From Thiomicrorhabdus sp. Milos-T2 (GTDB lineage: Bacteria > Pseudomonadota > Gammaproteobacteria > Thiomicrospirales > Thiomicrospiraceae), in contig NZ_KL370891.1 of assembly GCF_000702325.1 (NCBI RefSeq), positions 1,755,306 to 1,819,305 on the forward strand: a stretch of DNA of 64,000 bases, read 5' to 3'. Shown here one piece after another: positions 27,499 to 37,600 of the stretch; position 1 is the first letter of the stretch, and each line of letters opens with the position of its first letter. The notes beneath the pieces are model-generated. The model was given only the letters and a program-made list of their open reading frames with translations. It searched no databases and was not told where the DNA came from. The position numbers and the translations under genes are program-made.

Positions 27499-29046
27499 AT
27501 GAATAAGACCTCTGCTTTTTATACCCCAAAACACGCTCGACTCATATCCAAGTCATCCTTTAAGTTTGCAGTAATCAGCATACTACTTTTAGGTCTAAGT
27601 GCCTGTACTAATAACTCGATAAAACCAGCTAAGCCTGATGTAGTCGCGTCTTCAAAACCAGACACCAAACACTCAGATGACCGTTTAAATCAAACGCCCG
27701 AAGCATTAAGTATTAATGAACTTAAATTATTACAAGCGAATGCAACCACTAAAGGAAATTGGTCAGACTACCTTTATTACAGTACCTTATTGTGGAATAA
27801 ATCTAATCAAAACGAAGCTTATCAAAATCAATTAGAGAACCAGGCCTGGTCAATCGTCAATTCACTGTCTGCTCAAAATATTGCAGAACTAGAAAATAGC
27901 AGTTACCCTGAGGCTCAAGCTTGGGTTTCATTGCTAAATGCTTTTAAAGGCTCTAAATATCAAATCAAACAAAGCCTAATGAACCTAAACAGCTTTGAAG
28001 CCGATGCTATTTACCACAAGCACTTACTACCAAGGTTATTAGCCGAACAACCAAAAAGCAAAAGTATTCATCAAATCGCAGTACTGCTTCCAATGGAAGG
28101 TCGCTATAAGGTCATTAGCCAGCAAATTCGCAGCGGAATAATGAAAGCCTTTTACGCTTCAAACCAGACTATCACTCTCAAATTTTACGATTCCAGTGAA
28201 TTAGCAAACTTAGAAGCCACTTACACTCAAGCAAAACAAGATGGTGCCGACCGAATTATTGGTCCCCTGCGTAGAGAAGCATTACAAATACTTGCCAGTT
28301 TTCATGATGATAACCTGCTCGCTTTAAACAGTATTGATAGCCATGCGTTTACACAGTTTAGTTTTAAATCTTCACAACCCAATCTACAAATGGTCAAAAA
28401 GTTTGAAACGGCGGGTTTTGAACGTATTGGCATTTTAAGCAATGATGCCCACTCCTCTTTAGGTAAAGCCCAAGAATTAAACGATTCTTGGATAGCCGCT
28501 GGGCATAGCGCTATTTTAAGCGTTTACCCTGATCAAAAACCAAAGCTCAGAAAAGCATTAGGTCAGCTTATCCATGAAAACTTAAGTAAAGAACGTCAAA
28601 ATAATCTACGTTGGTTAGTTGGACGTAAGCTAGATTATTTTCCAAGAACTCGCCAAGATTTAGATGCTATTGTCATTTTTGACAACGCCTTTAGAATGGC
28701 CGTGTTTAGACCACAATTTGATTTCTTTGAACTTGATACTCCGGTGTTTGGTGATACCGAATTAACCCCCGCAAATTTTCAAGCTATCAAACAAAATCCT
28801 GATTTGAAGAGTGTTAGCTTTTTAACCTATCCCGCCACATTAAACCCGGTTGATTTAACTTCAAAATTTGAAGCGTTTGGTTGGGATAGCTTTATGGTAA
28901 GTACACATAATGATGCATTACAAAATGGCAATTGTTTAACCAATACCAAAACCGGCATCCTTAGATTAGATGGCAATGAAATCAAACAAAAATTGGTTTG
29001 GGCTAAATACGATAAAACCGGCACATTACTGGAAGAACAAGAATAA
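27499..29046 (+). CDS. lpoA: Penicillin-binding protein activator LpoA-like lipoprotein
   Basis: Outer-membrane lipoprotein which in E. coli activates PBP1A from the periplasm. The 515-aa product has a signal segment ending in a lipobox (LLLGLSAC, Cys near residue 36). A TPR-like N-terminal part and a C-terminal periplasmic-binding-protein fold follow, with QIAVLLPMEGRYKVISQQIRSG marking the start of the latter. It is shorter than E. coli LpoA (678 aa). Position between rsmI and yraN supports the call. Lpo activity itself is inferred. One ACCAGGCCTGGT site encodes NQAWS. Confidence 0.85.
   Translation: MNKTSAFYTPKHARLISKSSFKFAVISILLLGLSACTNNSIKPAKPDVVASSKPDTKHSDDRLNQTPEALSINELKLLQANATTKGNWSDYLYYSTLLWNKSNQNEAYQNQLENQAWSIVNSLSAQNIAELENSSYPEAQAWVSLLNAFKGSKYQIKQSLMNLNSFEADAIYHKHLLPRLLAEQPKSKSIHQIAVLLPMEGRYKVISQQIRSGIMKAFYASNQTITLKFYDSSELANLEATYTQAKQDGADRIIGPLRREALQILASFHDDNLLALNSIDSHAFTQFSFKSSQPNLQMVKKFETAGFERIGILSNDAHSSLGKAQELNDSWIAAGHSAILSVYPDQKPKLRKALGQLIHENLSKERQNNLRWLVGRKLDYFPRTRQDLDAIVIFDNAFRMAVFRPQFDFFELDTPVFGDTELTPANFQAIKQNPDLKSVSFLTYPATLNPVDLTSKFEAFGWDSFMVSTHNDALQNGNCLTNTKTGILRLDGNEIKQKLVWAKYDKTGTLLEEQE
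27839..27850. repeat. ACCAGGCCTGGT palindrome in lpoA
   Basis: Exact copy in the coding sequence, read in the Q-A-W frame. Confidence 0.9.
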
Positions 29047-29072
29047 CCCAATAAAATGACAAGACTTACAAA

Positions 29073-29441
29073 ATGGTAAAACTCACCAAGCTGTTCTCTA
29101 TTGGTCACCAAAAAGAGCAACAAGCAAAGGCTTGGTTAAGCCAAAAAGACATCAATATCATTGCTGAAAACTACCTCTGTAAAGGCGGTGAAATTGACTT
29201 AATTGGTGTCAAACATCAGCAACTCTTTTTCTTTGAAGTTAAATACCGAAAACAAACCTCATACGGCCATCCAGCCGAGACCGTCACAGCAAAAAAACAA
29301 CAACGCATCATTTTATGCGCACAAAATTTTCTACTCAAACACCCTCAATACCAAGACTTTTCTATGCAATTTGATGTTATTACCTTTACCGGAAAAGATA
29401 AAACACCAGAATGGATTGAGAATGCTTTTCAAACCTTTTAA
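29073..29441 (+). CDS. yraN: UPF0102 (YraN) family protein
   Basis: Predicted nuclease-fold protein of unknown role. The 122-aa product shows the family start GHQKEQQAKAWLSQKDINIIAENYLCKGGEIDLIG and FFEVKYRKQTSYG, which together resemble a PD-(D/E)xK active site (E-ID, E-K). It follows lpoA by 26 bases on the same strand, the conserved arrangement. Confidence 0.9.
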   Translation: MVKLTKLFSIGHQKEQQAKAWLSQKDINIIAENYLCKGGEIDLIGVKHQQLFFFEVKYRKQTSYGHPAETVTAKKQQRIILCAQNFLLKHPQYQDFSMQFDVITFTGKDKTPEWIENAFQTF

Positions 29442-29885
29442 TCTTAATTAAAAATGTTAAAAATTGAATTAATCTGGCAGGAAAACAGCTAAGTTACTAA
29501 CATAACTTGATAAAAAATCATTATCAGGTTTGAGTTATTTTCCACTTTTGAGATGCTTAATATTGAAGCTTGGGCAAACGCCTTAAGTCCCCTTGTAATA
29601 AATTGTGCAAGGTTCTTAGTGTAGTGAACGGTAAAAAAACGCTGCTGTTTGAGCGTAGCGAGTTCAGCGTTTTCAGTTCACAAGCTTAGAACTTGCCCAT
29701 TTATGGAGCGGGGTTCGTTTTTTGGTTACTTTTTGCCGAACAGCAAAAAGTAACGGGAAGCCTGAGTGACAAAATTTAAGGCAAAGGCTTAATATTTAAA
29801 AAAGGCTTCTCAATCGCTGTACTGTCTGATTACATCTAATCTTTGCATTTAAATCCTTACCAGGCCTGGTTGTTTGCTTTTATGC
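29442..29885. other. Non-coding region with stem-loops, yraN to ppsA
   Basis: No gene is supported. Two clear inverted repeats occur: AAAACGCTG at 29636-29644 with CAGCGTTTT at 29665-29673, and a perfect 12-bp stem GTTACTTTTTGC at 29725-29736 with GCAAAAAGTAAC at 29743-29754 (6-base loop). GCCTTAA and TTAAGGC also face each other at the outer edges (near 29580 and 29780). It could be a structured repeat or a terminator region for the convergent genes. Confidence 0.5.
29859..29870. repeat. ACCAGGCCTGGT palindrome downstream of ppsA
   Basis: Exact copy in the intergenic region, 16 bases past the ppsA stop. Confidence 0.9.
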
Positions 29886-32309
29886 TTAATGGTTTTCTGC
29901 TTTTAATACGGTCGGCAAGGTACTTAAAACCGAATCAGGGTTTAAACTCATTGCATCTATTTCTAACTCTACCAATAACTCAGCAAACTCTGGGTAGTCT
30001 GATGGCGCTTGACCGCACAAACTAATATGTTTGCCATTGCGTTTTGCTCCTTCTATTGCCATTTTAACCATTTTAATAACACCTGGGTCACGCTCATCAT
30101 AATCGTAAGCAACTTTTTCAGAATCTCGATCCACCCCTAAAACCAGTTGAGTTAAATCATTGGTACCAATCGAGAAGCCATCAAAAAATTCAGAAAACTC
30201 ATCAATAAGCAAAACGTTATTGGGAATTTCGCACATCATATAGATTTTTAAGCCATTCACGCCTCTAACCAAACCATTATGCGCTAGCGTGTCAATGACA
30301 CACTTAGCCTCTTCCAGACGTCGGCAAAATGGAATCATGATAATAATATTTTCAAAGCCCATGACTTCACGTACATGTTTTAAAGCCGCACACTCCATAG
30401 CAAAACTTTCTTTAAAAGAAGCGTCGTTATAACGAGCAGCACCTCTAAAACCAATCATTGGATTGGCTTCTTCCATCTCAAAAGCTTTACCACCAATTAA
30501 ACTCGCATATTCGTTCGACTTGAAATCAGACAAGCGCACAACAACAGGCTTCGGATAAAAACCAGCCGCTAGCGTTCCAACCCCTTCTGACAACTTGCGA
30601 ATAAAGAAATCTTTACCACTACGATAACTTTCAATTAATTTCTGAATTTGAAGCTTTTCTTCCTCACTCTCAATCAGCTCTGGTTGTAATAATGCTTGCG
30701 GATGAACTTGAATTTTATTATTAATAATAAATTCCATTCGAGCCAATCCTAATCCATCATTCGGTAATTTATTTACCCTAAATGCCATTTCTGGATTAGC
30801 TAAGTTCATTAAAATTTTAGTTTTTGGTTTTTTAATCCCGGTTAAATCCGTTTCGGTAATCTCAAAAGGTACTTGTCCGGCATAAACATGCCCCTCATCC
30901 CCTTCAGCACAACTCACGGTAACTAAAGCCTCATTTGATAAAACCTCTGTCGCGTTCCCCGTACCAACTACCGCTGGAATACCTAATTCTCTTGAGATAA
31001 TTGCAGCATGACAAGTTCGACCACCGCTATTAGTCACTAAAGCCGAGGCCATTTTCATAATAGGCTCCCAGTCTGGTGTAGTAATATCCGAAACTAAAAC
31101 CTCCCCCGCTTTAAACTCATTCAAATGCTCAATTGACTCAATAACTCGTACCCGTCCAGAGGCAATTTTAGACCCCACAGAACGCCCAATGACTAAACTT
31201 TCCGGAGGTTTTTCGGTAAGGTGATATTGCTTTAATACCATGGCAGACAGCTGAGAAGCAACCGTTTCAGGACGAGCTTGTACAATAAATAACTCTCCGG
31301 TAATTCCATCTTTAGCCCACTCAATATCCATGGAACGGTGTTGATTAGCATTGTCACTATAATGCTTTTCAATTTTAAGAGCGTATTCCGCTAATTTAAG
31401 GGCTTCAAGGTCGCTAATACAAAACTTTTTACGCTCTGATATTCCTGTAGCGATATTGTGTACTGGCTCCCTACGATTACCATCACTGGCATACACCATT
31501 TTGATTTTTTTAGCTCCTAAGTGGCGTTTAAAAACACTTCTAAAACCTTTTTCAAACGTCCCTTTGTGTATATAAAACTCATCAGGATCTACCGCTCCCT
31601 GTACTACATTTTCTCCCAGTCCATAAGCTCCCGTAATCAAAATAACATCTTCAAATCCCGTTTCCGTATCAATGGTAAACATTACCCCTGAAGAGGCTAA
31701 ATCGGAACGAACCATAATTTGTACGCCAATGGATAAGGCAACATCAAGGTGATTAAAACCTTGGTCAACTCGGTAGTGAATTGCTCGGTCAGTGAACAAG
31801 CTGGCAAAACAATGACGACAAGCATCTATATAAGATGCCAAACCAGATATATTTAAGTAAGTATCTTGTTGTCCAGCAAAGCTTGCTGTGGGCAAATCTT
31901 CTGCCGTAGCCGAGCTTCTAATTGCCAAAGAAACATTGTCACCGTAATCATTTATCAGTTTTTCATATGCCAAAACCATCTCTTGGTATAAATCATCAGG
32001 CAATTTTGCTTCATAAACTAAACCCCTTAACTGTCTGCCACGTTTTTGCAAATCTTGAGAGTCTTCTAAATTTAACCCCTCTAAAATATGAGTAATTTGA
32101 GGCCAAAGGTTATTCTCAGTTAACACCCATCGATAAGCTTCAGCAGTAATCGCAAAGCCATTAGGTATAGGCACTCCTTGCGGAGTAAGTTCTTGATACA
32201 TTTCACCCAAAGAGGCATTTTTACCGCCAACTAAAGGAATATCTTCTATAGCGATTTCATTAAAAAAACGGATGTATTGAGCTTGATTAGCAGAACGTTG
32301 ATTAGACAT
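29886..32309 (-). CDS. ppsA: Phosphoenolpyruvate synthase
   Basis: Converts pyruvate and ATP to PEP, AMP and phosphate, the entry to gluconeogenesis. The 807-aa protein has the N-terminal nucleotide-binding domain (GGKNASLGEMY, AIRSSATAEDLPTASFAGQQ), the phosphohistidine swivel domain with TNSGGRTCHAAIISRELG, and the C-terminal PEP/pyruvate barrel (GTNDLTQLVLGVDRDS, SLCGQAPSDYPEF with the catalytic cysteine). ATG at 32309 has a perfect AGGAGG six bases upstream; a start 66 bases earlier would run towards MITE copy B. Copy B lies 41 bases before this start. Confidence 0.96.
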   Translation of the reverse strand: MSNQRSANQAQYIRFFNEIAIEDIPLVGGKNASLGEMYQELTPQGVPIPNGFAITAEAYRWVLTENNLWPQITHILEGLNLEDSQDLQKRGRQLRGLVYEAKLPDDLYQEMVLAYEKLINDYGDNVSLAIRSSATAEDLPTASFAGQQDTYLNISGLASYIDACRHCFASLFTDRAIHYRVDQGFNHLDVALSIGVQIMVRSDLASSGVMFTIDTETGFEDVILITGAYGLGENVVQGAVDPDEFYIHKGTFEKGFRSVFKRHLGAKKIKMVYASDGNRREPVHNIATGISERKKFCISDLEALKLAEYALKIEKHYSDNANQHRSMDIEWAKDGITGELFIVQARPETVASQLSAMVLKQYHLTEKPPESLVIGRSVGSKIASGRVRVIESIEHLNEFKAGEVLVSDITTPDWEPIMKMASALVTNSGGRTCHAAIISRELGIPAVVGTGNATEVLSNEALVTVSCAEGDEGHVYAGQVPFEITETDLTGIKKPKTKILMNLANPEMAFRVNKLPNDGLGLARMEFIINNKIQVHPQALLQPELIESEEEKLQIQKLIESYRSGKDFFIRKLSEGVGTLAAGFYPKPVVVRLSDFKSNEYASLIGGKAFEMEEANPMIGFRGAARYNDASFKESFAMECAALKHVREVMGFENIIIMIPFCRRLEEAKCVIDTLAHNGLVRGVNGLKIYMMCEIPNNVLLIDEFSEFFDGFSIGTNDLTQLVLGVDRDSEKVAYDYDERDPGVIKMVKMAIEGAKRNGKHISLCGQAPSDYPEFAELLVELEIDAMSLNPDSVLSTLPTVLKAENH

Positions 32310-32350
32310 AGAAAGCCTCCTAGAGAAGTTAACTAAATTCAATAGATTAT

Positions 32351-32528
32351 GAGACCTTTGCTCGAGAGTATGCACAAGTAAAAATGGTTCTAGGTGCCCC
32401 TTGAGGGTAAAAATTTACCCGATTTTTGTTGAAAAAATTGCGAATAGCTAGCTATCCCTGCTTTTCCCGCCGCAATCAGGCAAATTTTCTCTCATTTTTC
32501 TTTCGCACCTATCTCGTGCAAAGGTCTC
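32351..32528. mobile_element. GAGACC-type MITE, copy B (178 bp)
   Basis: Inverted ends GAGACCTTTGCTCGAG and CTCGTGCAAAGGTCTC are flanked on both sides by ATTAT (32346-32350 and 32529-32533). It is in reverse orientation relative to copies C and E and carries the GGTTCTAGGTGCCCCTTGAGGG segment shared with copy A. The end that usually faces a gene faces ppsA. Confidence 0.87.
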
Positions 32529-32753
32529 ATTATGATATTAAGCTTACGCTGATTTGTTTAGAAAAACTTAAAAAATTAGTTATTTCTAAATAAGAAATAG
32601 AATCTTTTTACCAGGCCTAGTGTTTTTAGTTTCATTTTTTTAATTATTTAATAGAGATGTATCTTGTCTTTTAAAAGAGCTTTCAACTTAAAACTTTTCA
32701 ATCATTATCTTTTTTGATAAAGTGGTAATATTACTTATTAAAGGGCTTGGGTT
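32529..32753. other. AT-rich gap before the BRCT gene
   Basis: Contains a one-mismatch palindrome (ACCAGGCCTAGT at 32610-32621) and probably the promoter of the BRCT gene. TTGATAAAGTGGTAATAT near 32715 is a loose candidate. Nothing else is seen. Confidence 0.4.
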
Positions 32754-33662
32754 ATGGACAATGATAAAAAACTAAATGAACATGGTCAACCTATTCTAAA
32801 AGGATTCAATTCAAAGCGAAATGCAGTAAAGGCTTTTGAAAATTTACTGGGGATAGTTTCTGGAATTCAGGGTGATGTAAATCTAACAAAGGATGAGTTA
32901 TTTTTTTTACAAGCATGGTTAATAGATCAAGATTATTTAGTAAATGATCCTGACGTCGTAGACCTATTAGATGCAATAAATGACGTATTAGCTGATGGCA
33001 TTCTCACTCAGTCTGAAAAAGATGATATAAGTTGTCTACTCTCTGATTTTTTAGAATATAGAGATGACTACAATTACTTAGAACAAGATTTACAGCAATC
33101 AATCAAACGAGCAACAGGTGTATTTGCAGGACTATCTGCCGATGACCAGCTTTCGGACAAAGAAGTAATATTCTTAAAAAACTTTTTAGATACCCATTCA
33201 TCTGCAAGAGAGTACTGGCCTTTAAGTTCTGTTGCAAGACTTGTTGACGATGCACTAGCTGATGGATTCTTATCAGGAAATGAAAAAGAAGCTATATTAA
33301 TGATGCTGCATGATGCTATAGGAGGTTCTTTCTCTTCAGATGGTTCTGCGGCAGGAAAAACTACTAATTTACCCTTAGATAACATTGATTTTATTAACTT
33401 TAAAGGTAAAACTTTTTGTTTCACAGGAGCATTAATATCTGGAACACGCGCTGAATGCTCTAAAAAAGTTATTGAAGCTGGTGGATTAGTTTCCAGCGGT
33501 ATTACTAAAAATCTTGATTATTTAGTTTTAGGTCCAATAGCAAGTAGAGATTGGTTTAATTCTTCTTATGGTCGTAAAATTGAAAAAGCTGTTAAGTATC
33601 GAGATGAAGACGGGCTAAAAATAAAAATCATTTCTGAATCTACTTGGCTTCAAAATTTATAA
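32754..33662 (+). CDS. BRCT-domain protein with two TerB-like helical repeats
   Basis: The C-terminal third (from about residue 212, FKGKTFCFTGALISGTRAECSK) is a BRCT domain like that of NAD-dependent DNA ligase, with GGLVSSGITKNLDYLVLG. Upstream are two similar acidic helical segments, about residues 30-110 (ELFFLQAWLIDQDY, INDVLADGILTQSEKDDI) and 120-200 (EVIFLKNFLDTHSSA, VDDALADGFLSGNEKEAI). Their D-G-x-L-S/T-x-x-E pattern recalls TerB or EF-hand-like modules. Role unknown; DNA damage response is inferred from BRCT only. It is a lone gene flanked by MITE copies. Confidence 0.8.
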   Translation: MDNDKKLNEHGQPILKGFNSKRNAVKAFENLLGIVSGIQGDVNLTKDELFFLQAWLIDQDYLVNDPDVVDLLDAINDVLADGILTQSEKDDISCLLSDFLEYRDDYNYLEQDLQQSIKRATGVFAGLSADDQLSDKEVIFLKNFLDTHSSAREYWPLSSVARLVDDALADGFLSGNEKEAILMMLHDAIGGSFSSDGSAAGKTTNLPLDNIDFINFKGKTFCFTGALISGTRAECSKKVIEAGGLVSSGITKNLDYLVLGPIASRDWFNSSYGRKIEKAVKYRDEDGLKIKIISESTWLQNL

Positions 33663-33686
33663 CAAAATAAATGAGATTAAATATTA

Positions 33687-33800
33687 CTGATTACAGTGGA
33701 AAATACAGGGAATAGCTAACTATTATCAAATTTTCCAACAAAAATCAAGTGAATTTTAACTGTTTTTACTCTCACATACTCTCGAGCAAACAAAGTCCTC
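33687..33800. mobile_element. Degraded GAGACC-type MITE
   Basis: Bases from CTGATTACAGTGGAAAAT to CGAGCAAACAAAGTCCTC match the right two thirds of the family (CTGATTGCGGCGGAAAAC through GTGCAAAGGTCTC) with many substitutions. The left end is gone. It lies just after the BRCT gene. Confidence 0.7.
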
Positions 33801-33850
33801 TCTCTATATAATTATATCAATTAACCCTGAATTTCTCCGCCAGATAAATA

Positions 33851-34534
33851 TCATTTTTCTACCACGATACGAACAAACCGCCCGCTTCGTTGTGGAGTGT
33901 TTTCTATGACTTTGAACCCTACTGATTTGAGCATAAAAATAATATCATCTGCATGATAGCGGTTATGTTCTAGAAAATGTTCAAACACATCCTCAATTTC
34001 TGCACGTGAAATATCGTTATTCCAAAGTTCAGCATTGGGGTATTTATGGGTTAAATATTCTTCTAATGGCTGGCGCACTAAATCAATAATACAAAAACGT
34101 CCACCGGGTTTTAACCACTTATAAACGGCCTTAAACATATTCACCGGCTGAGGCAATTCATGTACTAACATGTTTGCCATTACCGTAGCGACTTTGCCTG
34201 CTTCAATATTCGTATTCGGTTCATTTAAATCTGCTTTAAGCATTCTCGCATTTTCAGGTAAATTAACTTGTGCCGTTAGCATGTATTCAGCCGCATCCAT
34301 GCCTATAACGGTATTTTCTGGATAACGTAACGCTAAATCTTCTACAAATTGGCCAATCCCTGCGCCTAAATCTAATAGCACATCACCCTTGGCTATAGAT
34401 GAGCCCATTTGTGCATTCCAAAACTCCCAAAAATCAACATCATGACGACGTTGATAACTTTCGGTAATCATCTTTCGAGCGTGTTTTGCATCACCACCGT
34501 GGTGGCGTAAAATTTGTGCTTGGGTTTTTTCCAT
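33851..34534 (-). CDS. Class I SAM-dependent methyltransferase
   Basis: The 227-aa protein has a SAM-binding glycine motif LLDLGAGIGQFVEDLA, an acidic second motif (VIGMDAAEYML), and post-motif LKPGGRFCIIDLV. The C-terminal 60 residues are helical. The substrate cannot be inferred. It is in the same direction as the helicase-nuclease genes, starting 66 bases after the first of them, so cotranscription is possible. Confidence 0.82.
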   Translation of the reverse strand: MEKTQAQILRHHGGDAKHARKMITESYQRRHDVDFWEFWNAQMGSSIAKGDVLLDLGAGIGQFVEDLALRYPENTVIGMDAAEYMLTAQVNLPENARMLKADLNEPNTNIEAGKVATVMANMLVHELPQPVNMFKAVYKWLKPGGRFCIIDLVRQPLEEYLTHKYPNAELWNNDISRAEIEDVFEHFLEHNRYHADDIIFMLKSVGFKVIENTPQRSGRFVRIVVEK

Positions 34535-34600
34535 TGTTTTCTCTGTTTTGATATTTATTCACCACTAGATAAATCAAGAAGTCACTATTTCCTAACTTGG

Positions 34601-37600
34601 TTAATTCAGTTCATGCCAAATATCTAAGTAACTAAAATAAAGTACCCACTTTTGTGGACGGTTTTCTAACGCATTAAATAGCTGACCATAACGTTGTAAT
34701 TGCGGTTGGTATTTTTCTACCTGTTTGGCTATAAAACCATCAATATTATTATCATCACTTACACTGGTTTTGTAGTCAACAATCCAGCGTACGTCGTTAT
34801 CATCAACAAAAGTGCGGTCAACAATATGATTGGCAACACCCCCCTCTTCAATCGACGTTAACGGGTACTCCACCGCAGAATCCGTTAAGGTATTTTGTAA
34901 AGCCCAACGAACTTTTTCATGATTAATTCCGTTCATTATCGATTGTTTTACTCGGCGAATCGCCTCTGGTAATTCACTTTCTGGTAAACCTTGCTGAAGT
35001 AACCATAATTGATAAACAGGCAAACGTTCATTCAGTTTCGCTTCACTCCATGTATCAATGCCTTCTAAAACCATTTGCTCAAAAATGGCGTGCACTAAAT
35101 TACCCACGGAAGTATTTAATAACGCATTTTGTTGATTAAATACCAGGCCTGGTGAATTATCAACCTTGTTGATTGACGTTGCAGAGGTTTGTGTACTGGG
35201 TTTAGTAGATTCTTGAACTTGAGCCGTGCTACTTTGCGTATGACTAACCCTATCGCTTACCATATTGCTTATTGCAAACAATTTTGATGGCGTAAAGCCA
35301 AAAAAACCTTGGCGTTCTATCGGCAAACGAGAAACTTTTGGCCAAGGTATTTCGGTGTTTTCATCGCCATTTTCTTCAGGTTCATAATCAACAGCAAGCT
35401 TTTCAAAATCTTTTTGTGCAAAAGGCCACATACTTTCAAGCAAACTATCTTTAATTGGAGTAATTTTATAGTCTCCCTTTTCAAGTTGCTTTTCGCTCGG
35501 CTTATAGTTTATTTGAGCAAATAGGTGTAACTCAACCTTGGCTCGTGTGGCAGCTACATACAATAAACGCCCCAATTCATAGCGCTGTTTTTCAGCCTCA
35601 AAACCTTTTAATAAGGTTCTTAAATTTGAGTTAGCTTGGCCTTTACGATCCAGTGGTGCAATCACTAATTGCTCGGTAGCATTTTCTCCTAAAAACTGAA
35701 ACCATGAAACCAATTCGGCATCATCGCTTCTCGGCTTTCTACCCAGGCCTGGTAGGATAACCGTATCAAATTCCAAACCTTTTGATTTATGCATGGTCAT
35801 TAATTCAATCTGCTGACTTTCTGCATGACTGTCCGGGCGAGCAAATAGGGTTTCCATCTGCTTTTCAAGCTGATTAATGTCTAAAATCTCATTCTCACTA
35901 TTGGCGAGTGTTTGACAAAAGACCTCTACGTTTTCTAACGCTAATGAATTTTCAACGGTTTGCGGGCCATCTAATTGCAACCAAGTTTCTCTCACCAAAT
36001 TGGCAAATGATAAACTACCCAAACGTTTTAACGCATTCTCAATAATTGGAATAGTAACGGCTAAACGTTGCTGACCTATTTGAGATAAATTGGCCATTTC
36101 ATTAAAGCACCAGGCCTGGTGAGATTTAGACTGAACATCTTCAGAATTATCACTTTTATCGACTTTACATTGAGCAATAGAGTGCCAAGCGGTTTTAAAA
36201 GGCTGTTCACCAATTAAGGCATAAATATCACTTAAATTTAAACCAACCAAAGGAGAACGTAATAAAGCAATCCATGCGGCTCGGTCTGCCAAATGCAATA
36301 AAGCACGGCTTAAGGCAAGTACATCTTGAATTTCTTGGCGATCGGCTAAATTTTCTAAATCTACCGCTCTAAAGCCAATTTGCTGTTGTTTTAAAAGTTG
36401 TGCAATCCCCATTAAACTTGATCGGGTTCGTCCAAGAATGGCTATTTTTTTGATTTTCTTAGGAGCACTATCAGTTCTCTTTTCAGCATCACTTTGCTCT
36501 GATTTAAATTGCGTTAATCGTTTTTGAATAACCGCTAAAATTTGTTGAGCTTCTTCTGTGGGAGACTGGTTTAATGCCCAATGCGTATTAACAGCTTGAT
36601 TATTATCATTAGAAAACGCAATTGAATCGCTATAGCTGACCGCTCCGGTTTCTTTGTCATCTTGGGTGGGTAAAACTTGGCTAAAAGCTTCATTAACCCA
36701 ATTCACCACTCCGGCCGTTGAACGAAAGTTAACTTCTAAATTAAGCGGTTTTAAAGTCACCTCACCTAACAGACCTTTCCAGGCCTCTAAAAAATTACCC
36801 ACTTCTGCTTCACGAAAACGGTAAATGGATTGCATGGGGTCACCAACCAAAAATAGGGTGCGCCCATCATCCGTTTGCCAACCGGCAATTAACTGTTTAA
36901 GTAACTTAAACTGCTCACTACTGGTATCTTGAAACTCATCAACTAAAAGATGTTGAATTTGATAATCTAGTTGCTGAGCCAAATCAGTTGGTTCTAGTTC
37001 ACACCCTAATGCTTGGCTGGCGGCCTGAGCAATTTCAATGTAATCGGCTTGTCCAGTTTGTTGAAAAACTAATTTTAAAAAGCCGGCACTAACCGTTAAT
37101 AGTTGAATCAACCATTGTAAATCTTGCCACTGTTCATCAGAATAATCGGGTTTGGGTAGGTTTTTTAACATAACCAGGCCTGGTAGAACCTTAGCGTGAT
37201 TAGCTGCAGCGACTCTGACTTGCTCCAATACATCAATAAACCGGTCTTTCTGCTCTTTAGCCTCACCTTTACCCGCTGGAAAACCATTATTTTTATTAAC
37301 GGTTTTACGTACTTCATTTTGCGCCGTCAGTAACCAATCGGCTAAAACCTGCCATTTTTCTGTTTCGCTGGTATCTTCTGCAATAGGCCAAGCACCGCAT
37401 AAAACGGATAATTGTGGCTGATTATGTTGCACAGCAAAATCAGCAATGGCACAGGCTTCTTCAAAGGCAGGTTTTAAGTAATAAAGTTCACTCAATTGTT
37501 CGGCTAAAACTTTATTTACAATCTCTTGCAAAGCGTTTTCTAAAACCTCTCGTGCCGCGTCTCCTTGATATTGAATTAAAGTACGCATCCACTGATCGCG

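Noticed and set aside
29843-30025. 60-aa frame on the plus strand containing a palindrome
   Set aside because: It overlaps the ppsA 3' end in antisense and has no recognisable features.
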